Source: Bordetella parapertussis
GTDB lineage: Bacteria > Pseudomonadota > Gammaproteobacteria > Burkholderiales > Burkholderiaceae_B
Assembly: GCA_945872285.1 (NCBI GenBank)
Contig: CAMBZR010000013.1
Coordinates: 1 to 54,492 of the forward strand
Direction of reading: 5' to 3'
DNA length: 54,492 nucleotides
Both the position numbers and the translations under genes were made by a program. The notes under the pieces were generated by a model that was not told the origin of the DNA, searched no databases, and saw nothing but the letters and a program-made list of their open reading frames with translations. This document shows, piece after piece, positions 8,829 to 17,766 of this stretch (the stretch's first letter is position 1; the number at the start of each line of letters is the position of its first letter).

Positions 8829-10397
8829 ATGACTGCGACCTCTACGCGCGACCCAGACGTAGCCCCGCTTGAGGGCCGCATGCTTTGGATGGCTGCGATT
8901 GTGATTGCTGGCGCGAATTTTATGGCCGTGCTTGATCTGACGATTGCCAACGTCTCGGTGCCGAATATTGCCGGAAGCCTGGCTGCAACAACTAGCCAAG
9001 GGACTTGGATCATTACCTCCTATGCGGTGGCCGAGGCAATTATCTTGCCGCTCACTGGGTGGCTTGCTGCCCGCTTTGGTTTGGTGCGCACATTTATTTG
9101 GGCGATGGGTTTGTTTGCTGTATTTTCTATTTTATGCGGCTTGTCGACCTCGCTAGGAATGCTCGTCGCGGCGCGTGTATTGCAGGGGTTGGCGGGTGGT
9201 CCGTTAATGCCGTTGTCGCAAACACTTTTGTTACGTATTTTCCCGAAAGAAAAGGCTGGTACGGCGATCACACTTTGGTCGATGACGACTTTGATCGCAC
9301 CGATCTCAGGTCCCGTCTTGGGTGGGTGGATTTGTGAAAACTGGTCGTGGTCATGGATTTTCTTTATTAATTTACCGCTTGGCTGTGTGTCGATTTATTT
9401 TGCGATGAAGTTGTTGTTGCGTTACGAGTTGCCCCTCAAACGTCTGCCCATCGATACAGTGGGTTTGGTGTTATTGGTGATCTGGGTGGGTGCGCTTCAG
9501 ATTTTGCTTGATGTGGGTAAAGAGCACGATTGGTTTGCTTCAACTGAAATGACTGCGTTAGCGATCACTTCTGTCGTTGGTTTTGCAGCGTTTTTAATTT
9601 GGGAGTTGACCGCCGAGCATCCGATCGTTGATCTGAAGGTGTTTCGACATCGAGGTTTCACCGTCGCGGTCATTGCGATGAGTATTGGCTATTCATCCTT
9701 CTTGGTGTTGAATGTATTGACTCCGTTGTGGTTGCAACTGAATATGGACTACACCGCCGGGCAGGCGGGTAGAACGATCGGTTGGACTGGTGTGTTTTCT
9801 TTGTGTATGGCTCCGCTCGTGGCACGTCTGGCTTTAAAAATTGATCGACGCAAACTTGTCTTTGGAGGCTTGCTTTGGCTGTCAGGTGTGACGGCGTTGC
9901 GGTTTATTGGAAGCACAGACTTAACCTATTGGCAGATCGTTTTTCCTTTGATGGTGATGGGACTGGGTATGCCGTTTTTCTTTATTTCGGCCTCTGGCAT
10001 GGCACTTGCCAGCGTCAGCGTCGAAGACACAGCCTCTGCTGCGGGGTTGCTCAATTTTTCACGTGCTTTAGTGGGTGCCTTTGCTGTCTCAGTGATGGCA
10101 ACGGTTTGGGATGATCACTCAACTGTCAACCATGCCGAGTTTGTCGGTTTAGTAGATGGCGACGGTGGTTTGCTGCGCCTACTTTCAGAAAATGGTCTTT
10201 CGACTGAAATGAGTCAAGCAATGCTTGACCGATTGATTCACAGTCAAAGTGTCATGATCGCCACGAACGAAATCATGATGGTAGTTGCTGGTACCTTTTT
10301 TCTGGGCGCTTGCGTGATTTGGCTGGCCCCTCGTCCGCGTTCTTGGCACGGCACCTCCGAGGGCAAGCCGGTTGCTTCAAAAGACGCTTCTGTTTGA
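8829..10397 (+). CDS. EmrB/QacA-family (DHA2) MFS drug exporter
   Basis: This 522-residue, highly hydrophobic protein has the 14-helix layout of DHA2 proton antiporters. Key motifs are the helix-1 signature NFMAVLDLTIANVSVPNIAG (about 28-47) and the antiporter motif C region ISGPVLGGWICENWSWSWIFFINLP (shown here in two parts: ISGPVLGGW and WSWIFFINLP, about 157-183). It is the inner membrane engine of the pump, driven by the proton gradient. It is the third gene after the channel and adaptor genes. The substrate range cannot be predicted, and no MarR or TetR gene flanks the operon. Confidence 0.93.
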   Translation: MTATSTRDPDVAPLEGRMLWMAAIVIAGANFMAVLDLTIANVSVPNIAGSLAATTSQGTWIITSYAVAEAIILPLTGWLAARFGLVRTFIWAMGLFAVFSILCGLSTSLGMLVAARVLQGLAGGPLMPLSQTLLLRIFPKEKAGTAITLWSMTTLIAPISGPVLGGWICENWSWSWIFFINLPLGCVSIYFAMKLLLRYELPLKRLPIDTVGLVLLVIWVGALQILLDVGKEHDWFASTEMTALAITSVVGFAAFLIWELTAEHPIVDLKVFRHRGFTVAVIAMSIGYSSFLVLNVLTPLWLQLNMDYTAGQAGRTIGWTGVFSLCMAPLVARLALKIDRRKLVFGGLLWLSGVTALRFIGSTDLTYWQIVFPLMVMGLGMPFFFISASGMALASVSVEDTASAAGLLNFSRALVGAFAVSVMATVWDDHSTVNHAEFVGLVDGDGGLLRLLSENGLSTEMSQAMLDRLIHSQSVMIATNEIMMVVAGTFFLGACVIWLAPRPRSWHGTSEGKPVASKDASV

Positions 10398-10477
10398 CAG
10401 TTTGACGGTTTAAGTTGAACCTCTGGCTCTATACTTGGTCAGAGTCGTATCTTCAACAGCTTTGACGAGGTCTGCCA

Positions 10478-11191
10478 ATGAACATCCAAGAACGTGACAT
10501 GTTGAACGCTTTTCTTGCCCAACTGACGCAAGCCCAAGTTGGCGCCAAAGACGCCGACGCCGATTTGCTCATTTCCCAAGCGCTGTCAAAACAGCCGAGT
10601 GCGGGCTATTTGCTTGTACAAAGGGCGATGCAGCTAGATTTTGTTTTGCAACAATCCCAGGCAAAGGTTGCTGAGTTGCAGGCGCAGCTCGAACGGCAGC
10701 AGCCCGCTGCGCAAACCAGCTTTTTAGGCGATGCGCATGCGTGGGGTCGCGCGCCTTCAACGTCGGCGGCTGGGGCTGGCTTGACGTCTGCTCCCGCCAG
10801 GGCGCCGGTGGCGGCTGGTCCCGTGGCCAACGCAGCAACAGCACCCGCAACGGCGGCTGCTGCGGCGACCGCACCGGCCGCGGCAGCGCCGTGGGGTTCG
10901 AGCATGATGGGTACGGTGGCCACGACAGCGGCAGGGGTTGTGGCGGGTTCTTTTTTATACTCAGGCATTCAAAGCTTGATGGGTAACCAACATTCGGGCG
11001 GGGCCTTTGGGTCAGGCAAGGGGCACGACAATCAACAACCAGCAAGCCACACCGAGAACAACACGGTTGTGAATAACTATTACGCCAACGAACCGGCGCC
11101 GACTTCGGCCTATGATCCGCCAGAATTGTCAGGTGGCTATGACGTCGCCGATTCCGGTGACGACTTTGGTGGGTCTGACGATACGGCTTAA
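10478..11191 (+). CDS. DUF2076 domain-containing protein
   Basis: This 237-residue protein fits DUF2076. The conserved N-terminal helical part runs from MNIQERDMLNAFLAQLTQAQ to about residue 75 and ends in a coiled coil (QAKVAELQAQLERQ). A low-complexity Ala/Pro segment follows at about 76-140, then a hydrophobic helix at about 143-166 (MMGTVATTAAGVVAGSFLYS). The tail is acidic, Gly/Asp-rich and includes NNTVVNNYYAN. There is no signal peptide. A GAGG ribosome site lies 8 bases before the ATG. The family is described as a possible periplasmic or membrane-associated ligand-binding protein, but its role is unknown and the neighbours do not help. Confidence 0.8.
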   Translation: MNIQERDMLNAFLAQLTQAQVGAKDADADLLISQALSKQPSAGYLLVQRAMQLDFVLQQSQAKVAELQAQLERQQPAAQTSFLGDAHAWGRAPSTSAAGAGLTSAPARAPVAAGPVANAATAPATAAAAATAPAAAAPWGSSMMGTVATTAAGVVAGSFLYSGIQSLMGNQHSGGAFGSGKGHDNQQPASHTENNTVVNNYYANEPAPTSAYDPPELSGGYDVADSGDDFGGSDDTA

Positions 11192-11196
11192 CGTTC

Positions 11197-11222
11197 GCGG
11201 CACCTCTTGACTGAGGTGCCGC
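11197..11222 (+). terminator. 10-bp GC-rich hairpin after the DUF2076 gene
   Basis: A perfect 10-bp inverted repeat (GCGGCACCTC at 11197-11206, GAGGTGCCGC at 11213-11222) with a 6-base loop starts 5 bases after the DUF2076 stop. No T-run follows, so it is not a classic intrinsic terminator. It could be a Rho-linked or RNA-stabilising hairpin. Confidence 0.45.
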
Positions 11223-11250
11223 CGCCTCTGTACAACACTCTGATACGCAC

Positions 11251-11256
11251 AGGAGG
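11251..11256 (+). promoter_or_regulatory. Strong Shine-Dalgarno that sets the start of the decarboxylase-like gene
   Basis: AGGAGG stands 4 bases before the ATG at 11261. This decides for that start against an in-frame start at 11207 that lies inside the preceding hairpin. Confidence 0.8.
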
Positions 11257-11260
11257 TGGC

Positions 11261-11989
11261 ATGGCGCAGATAAAAAAAACGCAACGTTTTGGTTTGTTAT
11301 TACCATCATCTAACACGACCCAAGAGCCCGAGTTCATCCAGGCCTTGCCTGCGTCGGTGTCCTTGCACTGCGCCCGCTTATCTTTAAGCCAAATCGACCC
11401 AGAATCGACTATTAAAATCGTTGCCGAACTCGATACCGAGACCCGCAAGTTAAGCGATGCGCGTGTCGATGCTGTTGTGCTGTCGGCCACGGCTCCGTCT
11501 ACCCGTATGGGCAAGGGTTACGACCAAGATATTTGTCAGCGTATTGAAAAAGCCTGCGGCAAGCCCGCTACCACGGCGGCGACAGCGATGTTGCAGGCTT
11601 TTCAGGTTCTAGGCATCAAGCGGATTGTGTTGGCGGCGCCCTGGAGCGCTGGCACCAATCAAACGGTTGCTGCCTTCATCGAGGCACACGGCGTGAGCGT
11701 GTTGCACCAAGAGGCCATGGGGATCGTCAGTAATCTTGAAGTCGGCGATCTCGATGCGCAAACGGCTTATGCCTGTGGTCGCAAAGCTGATCGCCCAGAG
11801 GCTGACGCTATATTTTTAGCCTGCGGTAATTGGATGACAATGGATATCATCCAGGCGCTTGAGCGTGCGACAGGTAAGCCGGTGCTCAGTACAAATAGTT
11901 GCGCTCTTTGGGCGATGCTAAATATTTTGGGTGGTCATCAGAGCCTGCCCGGGTACGGCACTCTGCTGGGCGAGCATCTGGTCGCTTGA
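11261..11989 (+). CDS. Arylmalonate decarboxylase / maleate isomerase-like protein (Asp/Glu racemase superfamily)
   Basis: This 242-residue protein has the two-domain Asp/Glu racemase fold: RFGLLLPSSNTTQEPEF (9-25), VVLSATAPSTRMGKGYD (72-88), TAATAMLQAFQVLGIKRIVLA (shown to the end of strand 4, about 105-125) and FLACGNWMTMDII (185-197). Maleate isomerases and racemases need two Cys residues. Here only the C-terminal one, Cys188, is present; the N-terminal position reads Ala-Thr-Ala (76-78). Arylmalonate decarboxylase has the same pattern of one C-terminal Cys. A decarboxylase or another one-Cys chemistry on a malonate- or maleate-like diacid is therefore likelier than isomerisation. A Bug receptor gene follows 21 bases downstream and may supply the substrate. 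Confidence 0.82.
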   Translation: MAQIKKTQRFGLLLPSSNTTQEPEFIQALPASVSLHCARLSLSQIDPESTIKIVAELDTETRKLSDARVDAVVLSATAPSTRMGKGYDQDICQRIEKACGKPATTAATAMLQAFQVLGIKRIVLAAPWSAGTNQTVAAFIEAHGVSVLHQEAMGIVSNLEVGDLDAQTAYACGRKADRPEADAIFLACGNWMTMDIIQALERATGKPVLSTNSCALWAMLNILGGHQSLPGYGTLLGEHLVA

Positions 11990-12010
11990 GGACGCTAACA
12001 TTGGGAAGCT

Positions 12011-13015
12011 ATGCTCGTTAAAATCACTGACTTACCTCTTTGTCGTTCGTACTTGTCTTGCGTGACCTCGGTGTGGGCCGCGCTGATCGCGTTGACGGTA
12101 TTAGCAGTGCTAGCAGTGCCGGCCCAAGCCGCAGGCACGATTCGTTTTTATGCCATCGTCGCCGCAGGCGGTAGCGTAGACGCGATGGCCCGTATTGTCG
12201 GAGAAAAATTTGGTCCACTGGTCGATGCGACGGTCGTGGTTGAAAATAAACCAGGCGGCGGTGGCAATCTTGCAACCCAAACGGTGGCGCGCGCCGCACC
12301 AGACGGATCATCTCTTTTAGTGAGTGGCAACAACCACACGTCTAATCTGTCACTCTACAAAGAGACTGGCTACCAACTGGAAGATTTAATACCGGTGGCC
12401 GAGCTCATGCGTGGCCCGGCTGTGATCGTGGTGGCTGCTCAATCGCCATATCAATCCTTTGATCAGCTGCTGGCAGATGCTAAAAAGCGACCCAAAGAAA
12501 TTTCTTTTGGTACCGCGGGTATCGGTACCGCCAGTCATTTTGCAGCAGAGTACACATTTTTTACGGCACAGGTCAAAATGATTTCAGTGCCCTATCGCGG
12601 CTCGGGGCCCTCGCTCACCGATTTGTTAGGTGGACAGATTCCTGTCGCGGTGTCGTCTCTTGTGGCGGCGATGCCGTTGATTAAAGCGGGCAAGCTACGC
12701 GCGTTGGCCGTCACCTCGCTTAAACGCTGGCCAGGTGCAGAAGGGATTCCAACTGTTGCCGAGTTTGGCATGCCTGGCTTTGAACAGTTATCTTGGATCG
12801 GTTTGTTTGCACCCAAAGGGACGCCTGCAGCAACGATCGAGCGATATAGTCAGGCGGTTAAAAAAGTGTTGACCGATCCCGACGTGCAGCGCAGAGTCGC
12901 CGGTTTAGGAGGCATCGTAGGCGAGTTAGGTGCGACAGAGTTTAAAAAATTTGTCGACCAAGACTACGTGACCGTGCAGCAGATCGTCAAGAGTGTCGGC
13001 ATGAAGCCAGACTGA
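12011..13015 (+). CDS. Bug/TctC-family periplasmic solute receptor
   Basis: This 334-residue tripartite-tricarboxylate-type binding protein has a long signal peptide (hydrophobic core WAALIALTVLAVLAVPAQA, cleavage near AQA-AG at residue 40). Family motifs are GGSVDAMARIVGEKF (about 53-67), VVENKPGGGGNLATQ (about 76-90), ISVPYRGSGPSLTDLLGGQI and the AVTSLKRWPGAEGIPTVAEF stretch. Bug proteins bind carboxylates or amino acids with very high affinity in the periplasm. No TctA/TctB membrane genes are visible, as is common for orphan Bug genes. It follows the decarboxylase-like gene by 21 bases, so the two probably share a transcript and a substrate, perhaps a malonate-type diacid. Confidence 0.92.
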   Translation: MLVKITDLPLCRSYLSCVTSVWAALIALTVLAVLAVPAQAAGTIRFYAIVAAGGSVDAMARIVGEKFGPLVDATVVVENKPGGGGNLATQTVARAAPDGSSLLVSGNNHTSNLSLYKETGYQLEDLIPVAELMRGPAVIVVAAQSPYQSFDQLLADAKKRPKEISFGTAGIGTASHFAAEYTFFTAQVKMISVPYRGSGPSLTDLLGGQIPVAVSSLVAAMPLIKAGKLRALAVTSLKRWPGAEGIPTVAEFGMPGFEQLSWIGLFAPKGTPAATIERYSQAVKKVLTDPDVQRRVAGLGGIVGELGATEFKKFVDQDYVTVQQIVKSVGMKPD

Positions 13016-13019
13016 ACGT

Positions 13020-13670
13020 TTAAGCGGGTCGCTGCAACTCGATACCGGTTCGCGTTTTGAATGCGGCAAGATCTTCGGCTGTATCGATGTCAAGAATAAA
13101 ATGGTCGTTGTCGGTTGGATACGGATCAACGCGCTCTGGGTGCTCTTGAATAAAGCCCTTGCAGGTCACACTTGCCGGGGCAGCGACGATTGTCGACACA
13201 ACGTCTTTAGAGATCGCGACTGGGTTGCCGCGTTGCCCGTTTACGAGCGGATAACGAATGTCTGTCGTGGGTTGTCGATCTGAAAACGCATGAATCAGCT
13301 CTATAAAATCCGCCGCAGCCAACAAGGGCTGGTCTGCAAGGGTAATAAAGCTGAAATCAAAGGGTTCGCGTAACTGACTTAAGCCAAGTCGCACAGACGC
13401 TTGTTGACCGTCTTCGGGTTTAGGGTTGCGAACGATTCCGACGCCTTGTTCTTTGAGCTCAGCCTCAATCAGGGCGTGAAAGTAGCCGGTCACGACAATA
13501 ATATTGTGGATGCCTGCCGCGCGCAGTGCAGCGATCTGGCGTTTTAGCAGCGATTGGCCGTTTAGGGTAAGCAAGCTTTTGGGCATGCCACCTAAGCGTG
13601 AGCCTTCGCCCGCCGCCAATAATACGGCCGCCGGTTTTAACGAGCGAGGGTTTGCTTGTGGTTCACGCAT
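13020..13670 (-). CDS. MobA-like NTP transferase (MocA-type molybdenum cofactor nucleotidyltransferase)
   Basis: This 216-residue nucleotidyltransferase has the dinucleotide-binding signature AAVLLAAGEGSRLGGMPKSLL near its N-terminus, an ITLADQPLL Mg-site segment near 110 and GNPVAISKDV near 150, as in MocA/MobA enzymes that attach CMP or GMP to molybdopterin. The ATG at 13670 was chosen; an in-frame GTG at 13700 would add 10 residues, and neither has a strong ribosome site. It is downstream of the galactarate dehydratase gene with a gap of about 60 bases. No molybdenum hydroxylase is visible here, so the pathway link is uncertain. Its 3' end is 4 bases from the Bug gene on the other strand. 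Confidence 0.82.
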   Translation of the reverse strand: MREPQANPRSLKPAAVLLAAGEGSRLGGMPKSLLTLNGQSLLKRQIAALRAAGIHNIIVVTGYFHALIEAELKEQGVGIVRNPKPEDGQQASVRLGLSQLREPFDFSFITLADQPLLAAADFIELIHAFSDRQPTTDIRYPLVNGQRGNPVAISKDVVSTIVAAPASVTCKGFIQEHPERVDPYPTDNDHFILDIDTAEDLAAFKTRTGIELQRPA

Positions 13671-13733
13671 CAGGTTTACGGATTCGCTCGGCGAGGTCAC
13701 AAAAATAAGGTAAGCGCTACGAGGCTAAGGTGG

Positions 13734-15302
13734 TCAGGTCACTGGCGCCGGGTTAAACAAGACTAGAGCATTCGCAATTTTCCAGTGCTCAGCCCAAGTT
13801 TTTTTTCCGCTTGCGACGTCGAGCATCAGTCTAAAAATCTCCCAGCCAAGCTCTTCGATTGTCAGTTCGCCGTCAGCGATACGCCCGGCATTGACATCCA
13901 TCATGTCGTGCCAGCGACGCGCCAGATCGGTTCGCGTTGCGACTTTAATGACAGGGCATTCGGCCAGACCATAGGGCGTGCCTCGGCCCGTTGTAAAAAT
14001 GTGCAGATTCATACCCGCTGCAAGTTGCAGCGTCCCGCAAATAAAATCACTCGCGGGCGTGGCGGCATACACCAGACCGCGTTGGTCACGCGCAAGTTTT
14101 TCACCGGGCGGTAAGACGCTTGAAATCGCTGAGCTGCCACTTTTAATGATCGACCCCATCGCCTTTTCAACGATGTTAGATAAACCGCCTGCCTTGTTGC
14201 CGGGTGTGGTGTTAGCGCTTCGGTCAACGTTGGCGCGCGCAAGATAGCTGTCGTACCACCCAAGTTGCGTCACGATGTCTTGGGCCACACTGGCATTGAC
14301 TGCGCGCGAGGTGAGTTGATCAACACCGTCGCGCACTTCGGTGTTTTCGCTAAACATGACAGTGGCGCCGGCACGTACCAGCAAGTCTGCCGCGATGCCT
14401 AAGGCAGGGTTGGCCGTGACGCCACTCAGGGCATCACTGCCGCCGCACTGCATGCCAACGATCAGTTCGCTGGCGGGCACGGTTTGGCGAGTGCGTTGAT
14501 TCAGGCGGTTTAAATGAACGGTTGCCTCGGTCATGATCGCCTCAATCATCGACATAAAGCCCACATGTTGCGCGTCTTGCAAACAGACAGTATCGACACC
14601 CGTTGAGCGATCGTCTTTGATTGGAAAGCTGCCCGGGGGCAAGAGTCTGTCGGGTTGTAACTTTTCACAGCCAAGGCTGACCACCATCACTTCGCCCCCA
14701 AAATTCGGGTTCAGACTGATATTGCGAAGCGTGCGGATCGGGATGATGGCTTCGGCGGCATCGATGGCTACGCCGCACCCGTAAGTATGCTCAAGACCAA
14801 CGACATCGTCGACATTCGGGTATTTGGACAATAGTTCGGTTTTAATTCGAGTGACTGCGTATTCAACGACTCCGGCCACGCACTGCACCGTGGTGGTAAT
14901 CGCAAGAATATTACGCGTGCCGACCGAGCCGTCACCATTGCGATAGCCCTCAAACGTATAGCCTTCAAGGGGGGCGGTCGAGGGTGGCTGGACGGTGGCA
15001 ATAGGTAGGTTTTCAAAATTGCGGGCGGCGGGCATTCGCAACAGCCGTTCATGCACCCAACTGCCTGCAGAAATCGGTTTGAGGGCGTAGCCAATGGCGA
15101 GCCCATAGCGAATAATGGGTGCCTCTTGGGCAAAATCGACTAAGGCGACTTTGTGTGCTTGGGGTACCTTGTTGACTAGCACCAGGCCAGACGGCAAAAC
15201 GGTACCCGCGGGCAGTCCCCCGTCGTTGCCTACGATGGCAACGTTATCGAGCTCGTGCATCTTAATCAGGTGAGGCTTAGGATTTGTCTGTGCGTCTGTC
15301 AT
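13734..15302 (-). CDS. garD: Galactarate/altronate dehydratase family (UxaA/GarD-type)
   Basis: This 522-residue protein has a short SAF domain at the N-terminus (about 12-85) and the large UxaA dehydratase domain after it. Markers are [17 protein letters not shown] (about 125-141), [11 protein letters not shown] near 175, [14 protein letters not shown] near 215 and [12 protein letters not shown] near 285. These contain the conserved Cys/His residues for the catalytic metal. The length and the fused SAF domain fit galactarate dehydratase, which converts galactarate to 5-keto-4-deoxy-glucarate. The gene is divergent from D-tartrate dehydratase, another aldaric/diacid dehydratase, with 117 bases between starts. 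Altronate or a related sugar acid remains possible. Confidence 0.82.
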   Translation of the reverse strand: MTDAQTNPKPHLIKMHELDNVAIVGNDGGLPAGTVLPSGLVLVNKVPQAHKVALVDFAQEAPIIRYGLAIGYALKPISAGSWVHERLLRMPAARNFENLPIATVQPPSTAPLEGYTFEGYRNGDGSVGTRNILAITTTVQCVAGVVEYAVTRIKTELLSKYPNVDDVVGLEHTYGCGVAIDAAEAIIPIRTLRNISLNPNFGGEVMVVSLGCEKLQPDRLLPPGSFPIKDDRSTGVDTVCLQDAQHVGFMSMIEAIMTEATVHLNRLNQRTRQTVPASELIVGMQCGGSDALSGVTANPALGIAADLLVRAGATVMFSENTEVRDGVDQLTSRAVNASVAQDIVTQLGWYDSYLARANVDRSANTTPGNKAGGLSNIVEKAMGSIIKSGSSAISSVLPPGEKLARDQRGLVYAATPASDFICGTLQLAAGMNLHIFTTGRGTPYGLAECPVIKVATRTDLARRWHDMMDVNAGRIADGELTIEELGWEIFRLMLDVASGKKTWAEHWKIANALVLFNPAPVT

Positions 15303-15419
15303 GTTGTTCTTTTAGAGGGCTTGAGGCCGTAGATCGTGCTAAAAAAGCGCATTCTAAGTGTATCGTATCGCCTAAATAAGCAATCTCGCTACGTTTTTGC
15401 AAAATCCCTGTCTGCGTCT

Positions 15420-16583
15420 ATGAAAATCACTGAAATCCGCGAATCGACTCGCCCGATCAAATCTAATATTCGGAACGCTTACATTGATTTTTCAAAAATG
15501 ACCCTGAGTCTGGTCGCTGTTGTGACGGACGTCATCCGCGAGGGTAAGCCAGTCATCGGCTACGGTTTTAACTCGAACGGGCGCTATGGGCAGGGCGCTT
15601 TGATGCGAGAGCGCTTTATTCCTCGCGTGCTGGAGGCGACCCCAGACTCTTTGCTCGATACGAAGGGTGTTTTGTGTCCGCATAAGGTTTGGGCCACGAT
15701 GATGAACAACGAAAAACCTGGTGGGCATGGCGAGCGTTCGGTGGCGGTCGGTACGATTGATATGGCCGTCTGGGATGCTGTGGCAAAAATTGAGGGACTA
15801 CCACTTTATCAATTACTGGCCGATCGCTACGGCGACGGCAAGCCAAAGCGCGAAGTCTTCGTTTATGCGGCAGGTGGGTATTATTGGCCGGGGCAGGGTC
15901 TTGAAGGTCTGACCCGCGAGATGCAGAGCTATCTGGATCGTGGTTATTCGGTGGTCAAGAAAAAAATCGGCGGAGGCTCTTTAGCTGAAGATTGCAAGCG
16001 CATTGAGGCCGTGATGAAGTTGCTCGGGCCAGGCCAAAGGCTGGCGGTCGATGCCAACGGCCGCTTTGATTTGAAAACGGCGATCGAGTACGGCAAAGCC
16101 TTAGCGCAATATGACTTATTTTGGTACGAAGAGGCCGGTGATCCGCTTGATTTCGAACTGCAGGCAGAACTAGCGAACCATTACGACAAACCCATGGCAA
16201 CAGGTGAAAACTTATTTTCAATGCAAGACGCACGTAATTTAATTCGCTATGGCGGCATGCGTCGTGATCGTGATTGGCTGCAATTTGACTGTGCGCTAAG
16301 TTACGGTCTCGTTGAGTATCTGCGCACCCTTGAGATGCTCAAAGAATACGATTGGTCACCCAAACGGTGTGTGCCGCACGGTGGTCATCAGATGTCGCTT
16401 GCGATTGCCGCGGGTCTGGGCCTCGGCGGTAACGAAAGCTATCCCGATCTTTTTCAACCCTATGGCGGGTTTCCCGACGGCGTCAAGGTCGAGAACAGTT
16501 TTGTGACCTTGCCTGAACTCGTTGGGATTGGTTTTGAAGGCAAGGCAGATTTGTACACAGAGATGAGGGCGTTGGCGAGTTAA
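15420..16583 (+). CDS. tarD: D(-)-tartrate dehydratase (enolase superfamily)
   Basis: This 387-residue enolase-superfamily protein closely resembles the D(-)-tartrate dehydratase of Bradyrhizobium as I recall it. Shared stretches include RNAYIDFSKMT, GYGFNSNGRYGQG, EKPGGHGERSVAVGTIDMAV and CALSYGLVEYLRTLE. Active-site candidates sit at constant offset from that enzyme: Lys182, metal ligands Asp211, Glu237 and Glu263, and His320. The reaction is D-tartrate to oxaloacetate plus water in the cytoplasm. The ATG at 15420 gives the family N-terminus MKITEIRESTRPI; an in-frame start at 15336 adds a non-homologous basic tail. A Bug receptor gene follows 98 bases downstream and is a good candidate for tartrate uptake. 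Confidence 0.9.
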   Translation: MKITEIRESTRPIKSNIRNAYIDFSKMTLSLVAVVTDVIREGKPVIGYGFNSNGRYGQGALMRERFIPRVLEATPDSLLDTKGVLCPHKVWATMMNNEKPGGHGERSVAVGTIDMAVWDAVAKIEGLPLYQLLADRYGDGKPKREVFVYAAGGYYWPGQGLEGLTREMQSYLDRGYSVVKKKIGGGSLAEDCKRIEAVMKLLGPGQRLAVDANGRFDLKTAIEYGKALAQYDLFWYEEAGDPLDFELQAELANHYDKPMATGENLFSMQDARNLIRYGGMRRDRDWLQFDCALSYGLVEYLRTLEMLKEYDWSPKRCVPHGGHQMSLAIAAGLGLGGNESYPDLFQPYGGFPDGVKVENSFVTLPELVGIGFEGKADLYTEMRALAS

Positions 16584-16681
16584 ACACCATTCACGCTTAA
16601 AATTAAAGTTTGCAAAACCGCGATAGTCTTGTTCAGAGATTGCGCGACTTCTAAACATAACAGGTAACAGCAGAGACATTT

Positions 16682-17677
16682 ATGACCAATATTCGTTTGA
16701 GCTTCGTTCGTGTGTACACGCTGATCGTCGTAACAATGTTAGGGCTCGGTGCGAGTTTCGGTATTTACGCGCAGACTGTGTTTCCGGCCAAGTCAATTCG
16801 TCTTGTCGTACCCTTCACGCCCGGGGGCGTCACCGACACGAGCGCGCGTTTGATTGCAGAGTACATGTCTAAAAAACTCGACCAGCAAATCATCGTCGAA
16901 AACAAACCGGGCGCTTCGGGCAATATCGGTGCGGCGCAAGTGGCTGCGGCTGAGCCCGACGGCTACACTTTGTTGCTTGGGTTCGACGGCACGATGGTCA
17001 TTAATCCTCACGTCTTCGCCAATATCCCCTTTGACACGCTCAAAGACTTTAGGCCAGTCGGAAAAATCGGTGACGCGATTTTGATACTGGTCGCTTACCC
17101 TGGCTTTAAAGCGCAAACGCTGCAAGAGATTATCAAGCTCTCTAAGCAACCGGGTGCGGCAGTTAATTTTGGTTCTTCTGGCATAGGCAGCCCACAGCAC
17201 GTCGCGGTTGAGTTGCTCAACCAACGCACGGGCTCAAAGCTGATTCATATTCCGTATAAGGGCGGCGGACAGGCCATGATAGATGTGCAAGGCGGCACAA
17301 TCCCCTTGGTTTATACGGCTGTCGCAGGTGCCTATCCACACATCATGTCTGGCAGGATCACCGCCATTGCGGTGTCGAGTGAAAAGCGCGCGCCCTCGTT
17401 ACCCAACGTACCCACTTTTATCGAGAGCGGTATTTCTGATTTTATTGTCAACTCGTGGGTCGGTATTTTTGCCCCGTCTAAAACACCGACCGCAGTGATC
17501 GAGCGTTTAAATTCTGTATTAAACGAGGTATTAACCGACGCAGAAGTCATCGCCAGACTTCAAAAGCTCGGAATCAGCGCGACACCAGGCACGCCTGCAG
17601 CGTTCGGCAATGCAGTAAAAAAACATCTTGACGAGTACGGCCAAATCATCCGCTCGGCGGGTATTAAGCTCGAGTAA
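16682..17677 (+). CDS. Bug/TctC-family periplasmic solute receptor (possible tartrate receptor)
   Basis: This 331-residue protein starts with a signal peptide (LIVVTMLGLGASFGIYAQT, cleavage near residue 31). It then shows the Bug motifs IRLVVPFTPGGVTDTSARLI (about 38-57), IIVENKPGASGNIGAA, LIHIPYKGGGQAMIDVQGG and NSWVGIFAPSKTP. The ligand-binding loops are the Pro-Phe-Thr-Pro-Gly-Gly segment and the first helix after it. It is downstream of D-tartrate dehydratase on the same strand, so D-tartrate or a similar C4 diacid is the inferred ligand. No membrane subunits are nearby. The family assignment is strong; the ligand is inference. Confidence 0.92.
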   Translation: MTNIRLSFVRVYTLIVVTMLGLGASFGIYAQTVFPAKSIRLVVPFTPGGVTDTSARLIAEYMSKKLDQQIIVENKPGASGNIGAAQVAAAEPDGYTLLLGFDGTMVINPHVFANIPFDTLKDFRPVGKIGDAILILVAYPGFKAQTLQEIIKLSKQPGAAVNFGSSGIGSPQHVAVELLNQRTGSKLIHIPYKGGGQAMIDVQGGTIPLVYTAVAGAYPHIMSGRITAIAVSSEKRAPSLPNVPTFIESGISDFIVNSWVGIFAPSKTPTAVIERLNSVLNEVLTDAEVIARLQKLGISATPGTPAAFGNAVKKHLDEYGQIIRSAGIKLE

Positions 17678-17766
17678 GTGAAAAAAATGGGCATGACCTA
17701 TGGTCTGCGCACATAGCCTGACTTGGATAATGGTATGAAACTCACCCAACGCGCAGCGCTCCGGTT

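Noticed and set aside
10394..10435. Repeated GTTTGAC elements and TATACT before the DUF2076 gene as a promoter
   Set aside because: No -35 candidate stands at 16-18 bp from the -10 except a poor one, so the start site is not supported.
10569..11309. 246-codon minus-strand frame opposite the DUF2076 gene
   Set aside because: It is rich in Pro, Arg and Ser as expected for the antisense of a GC-rich Ala-coding region and has no family look.
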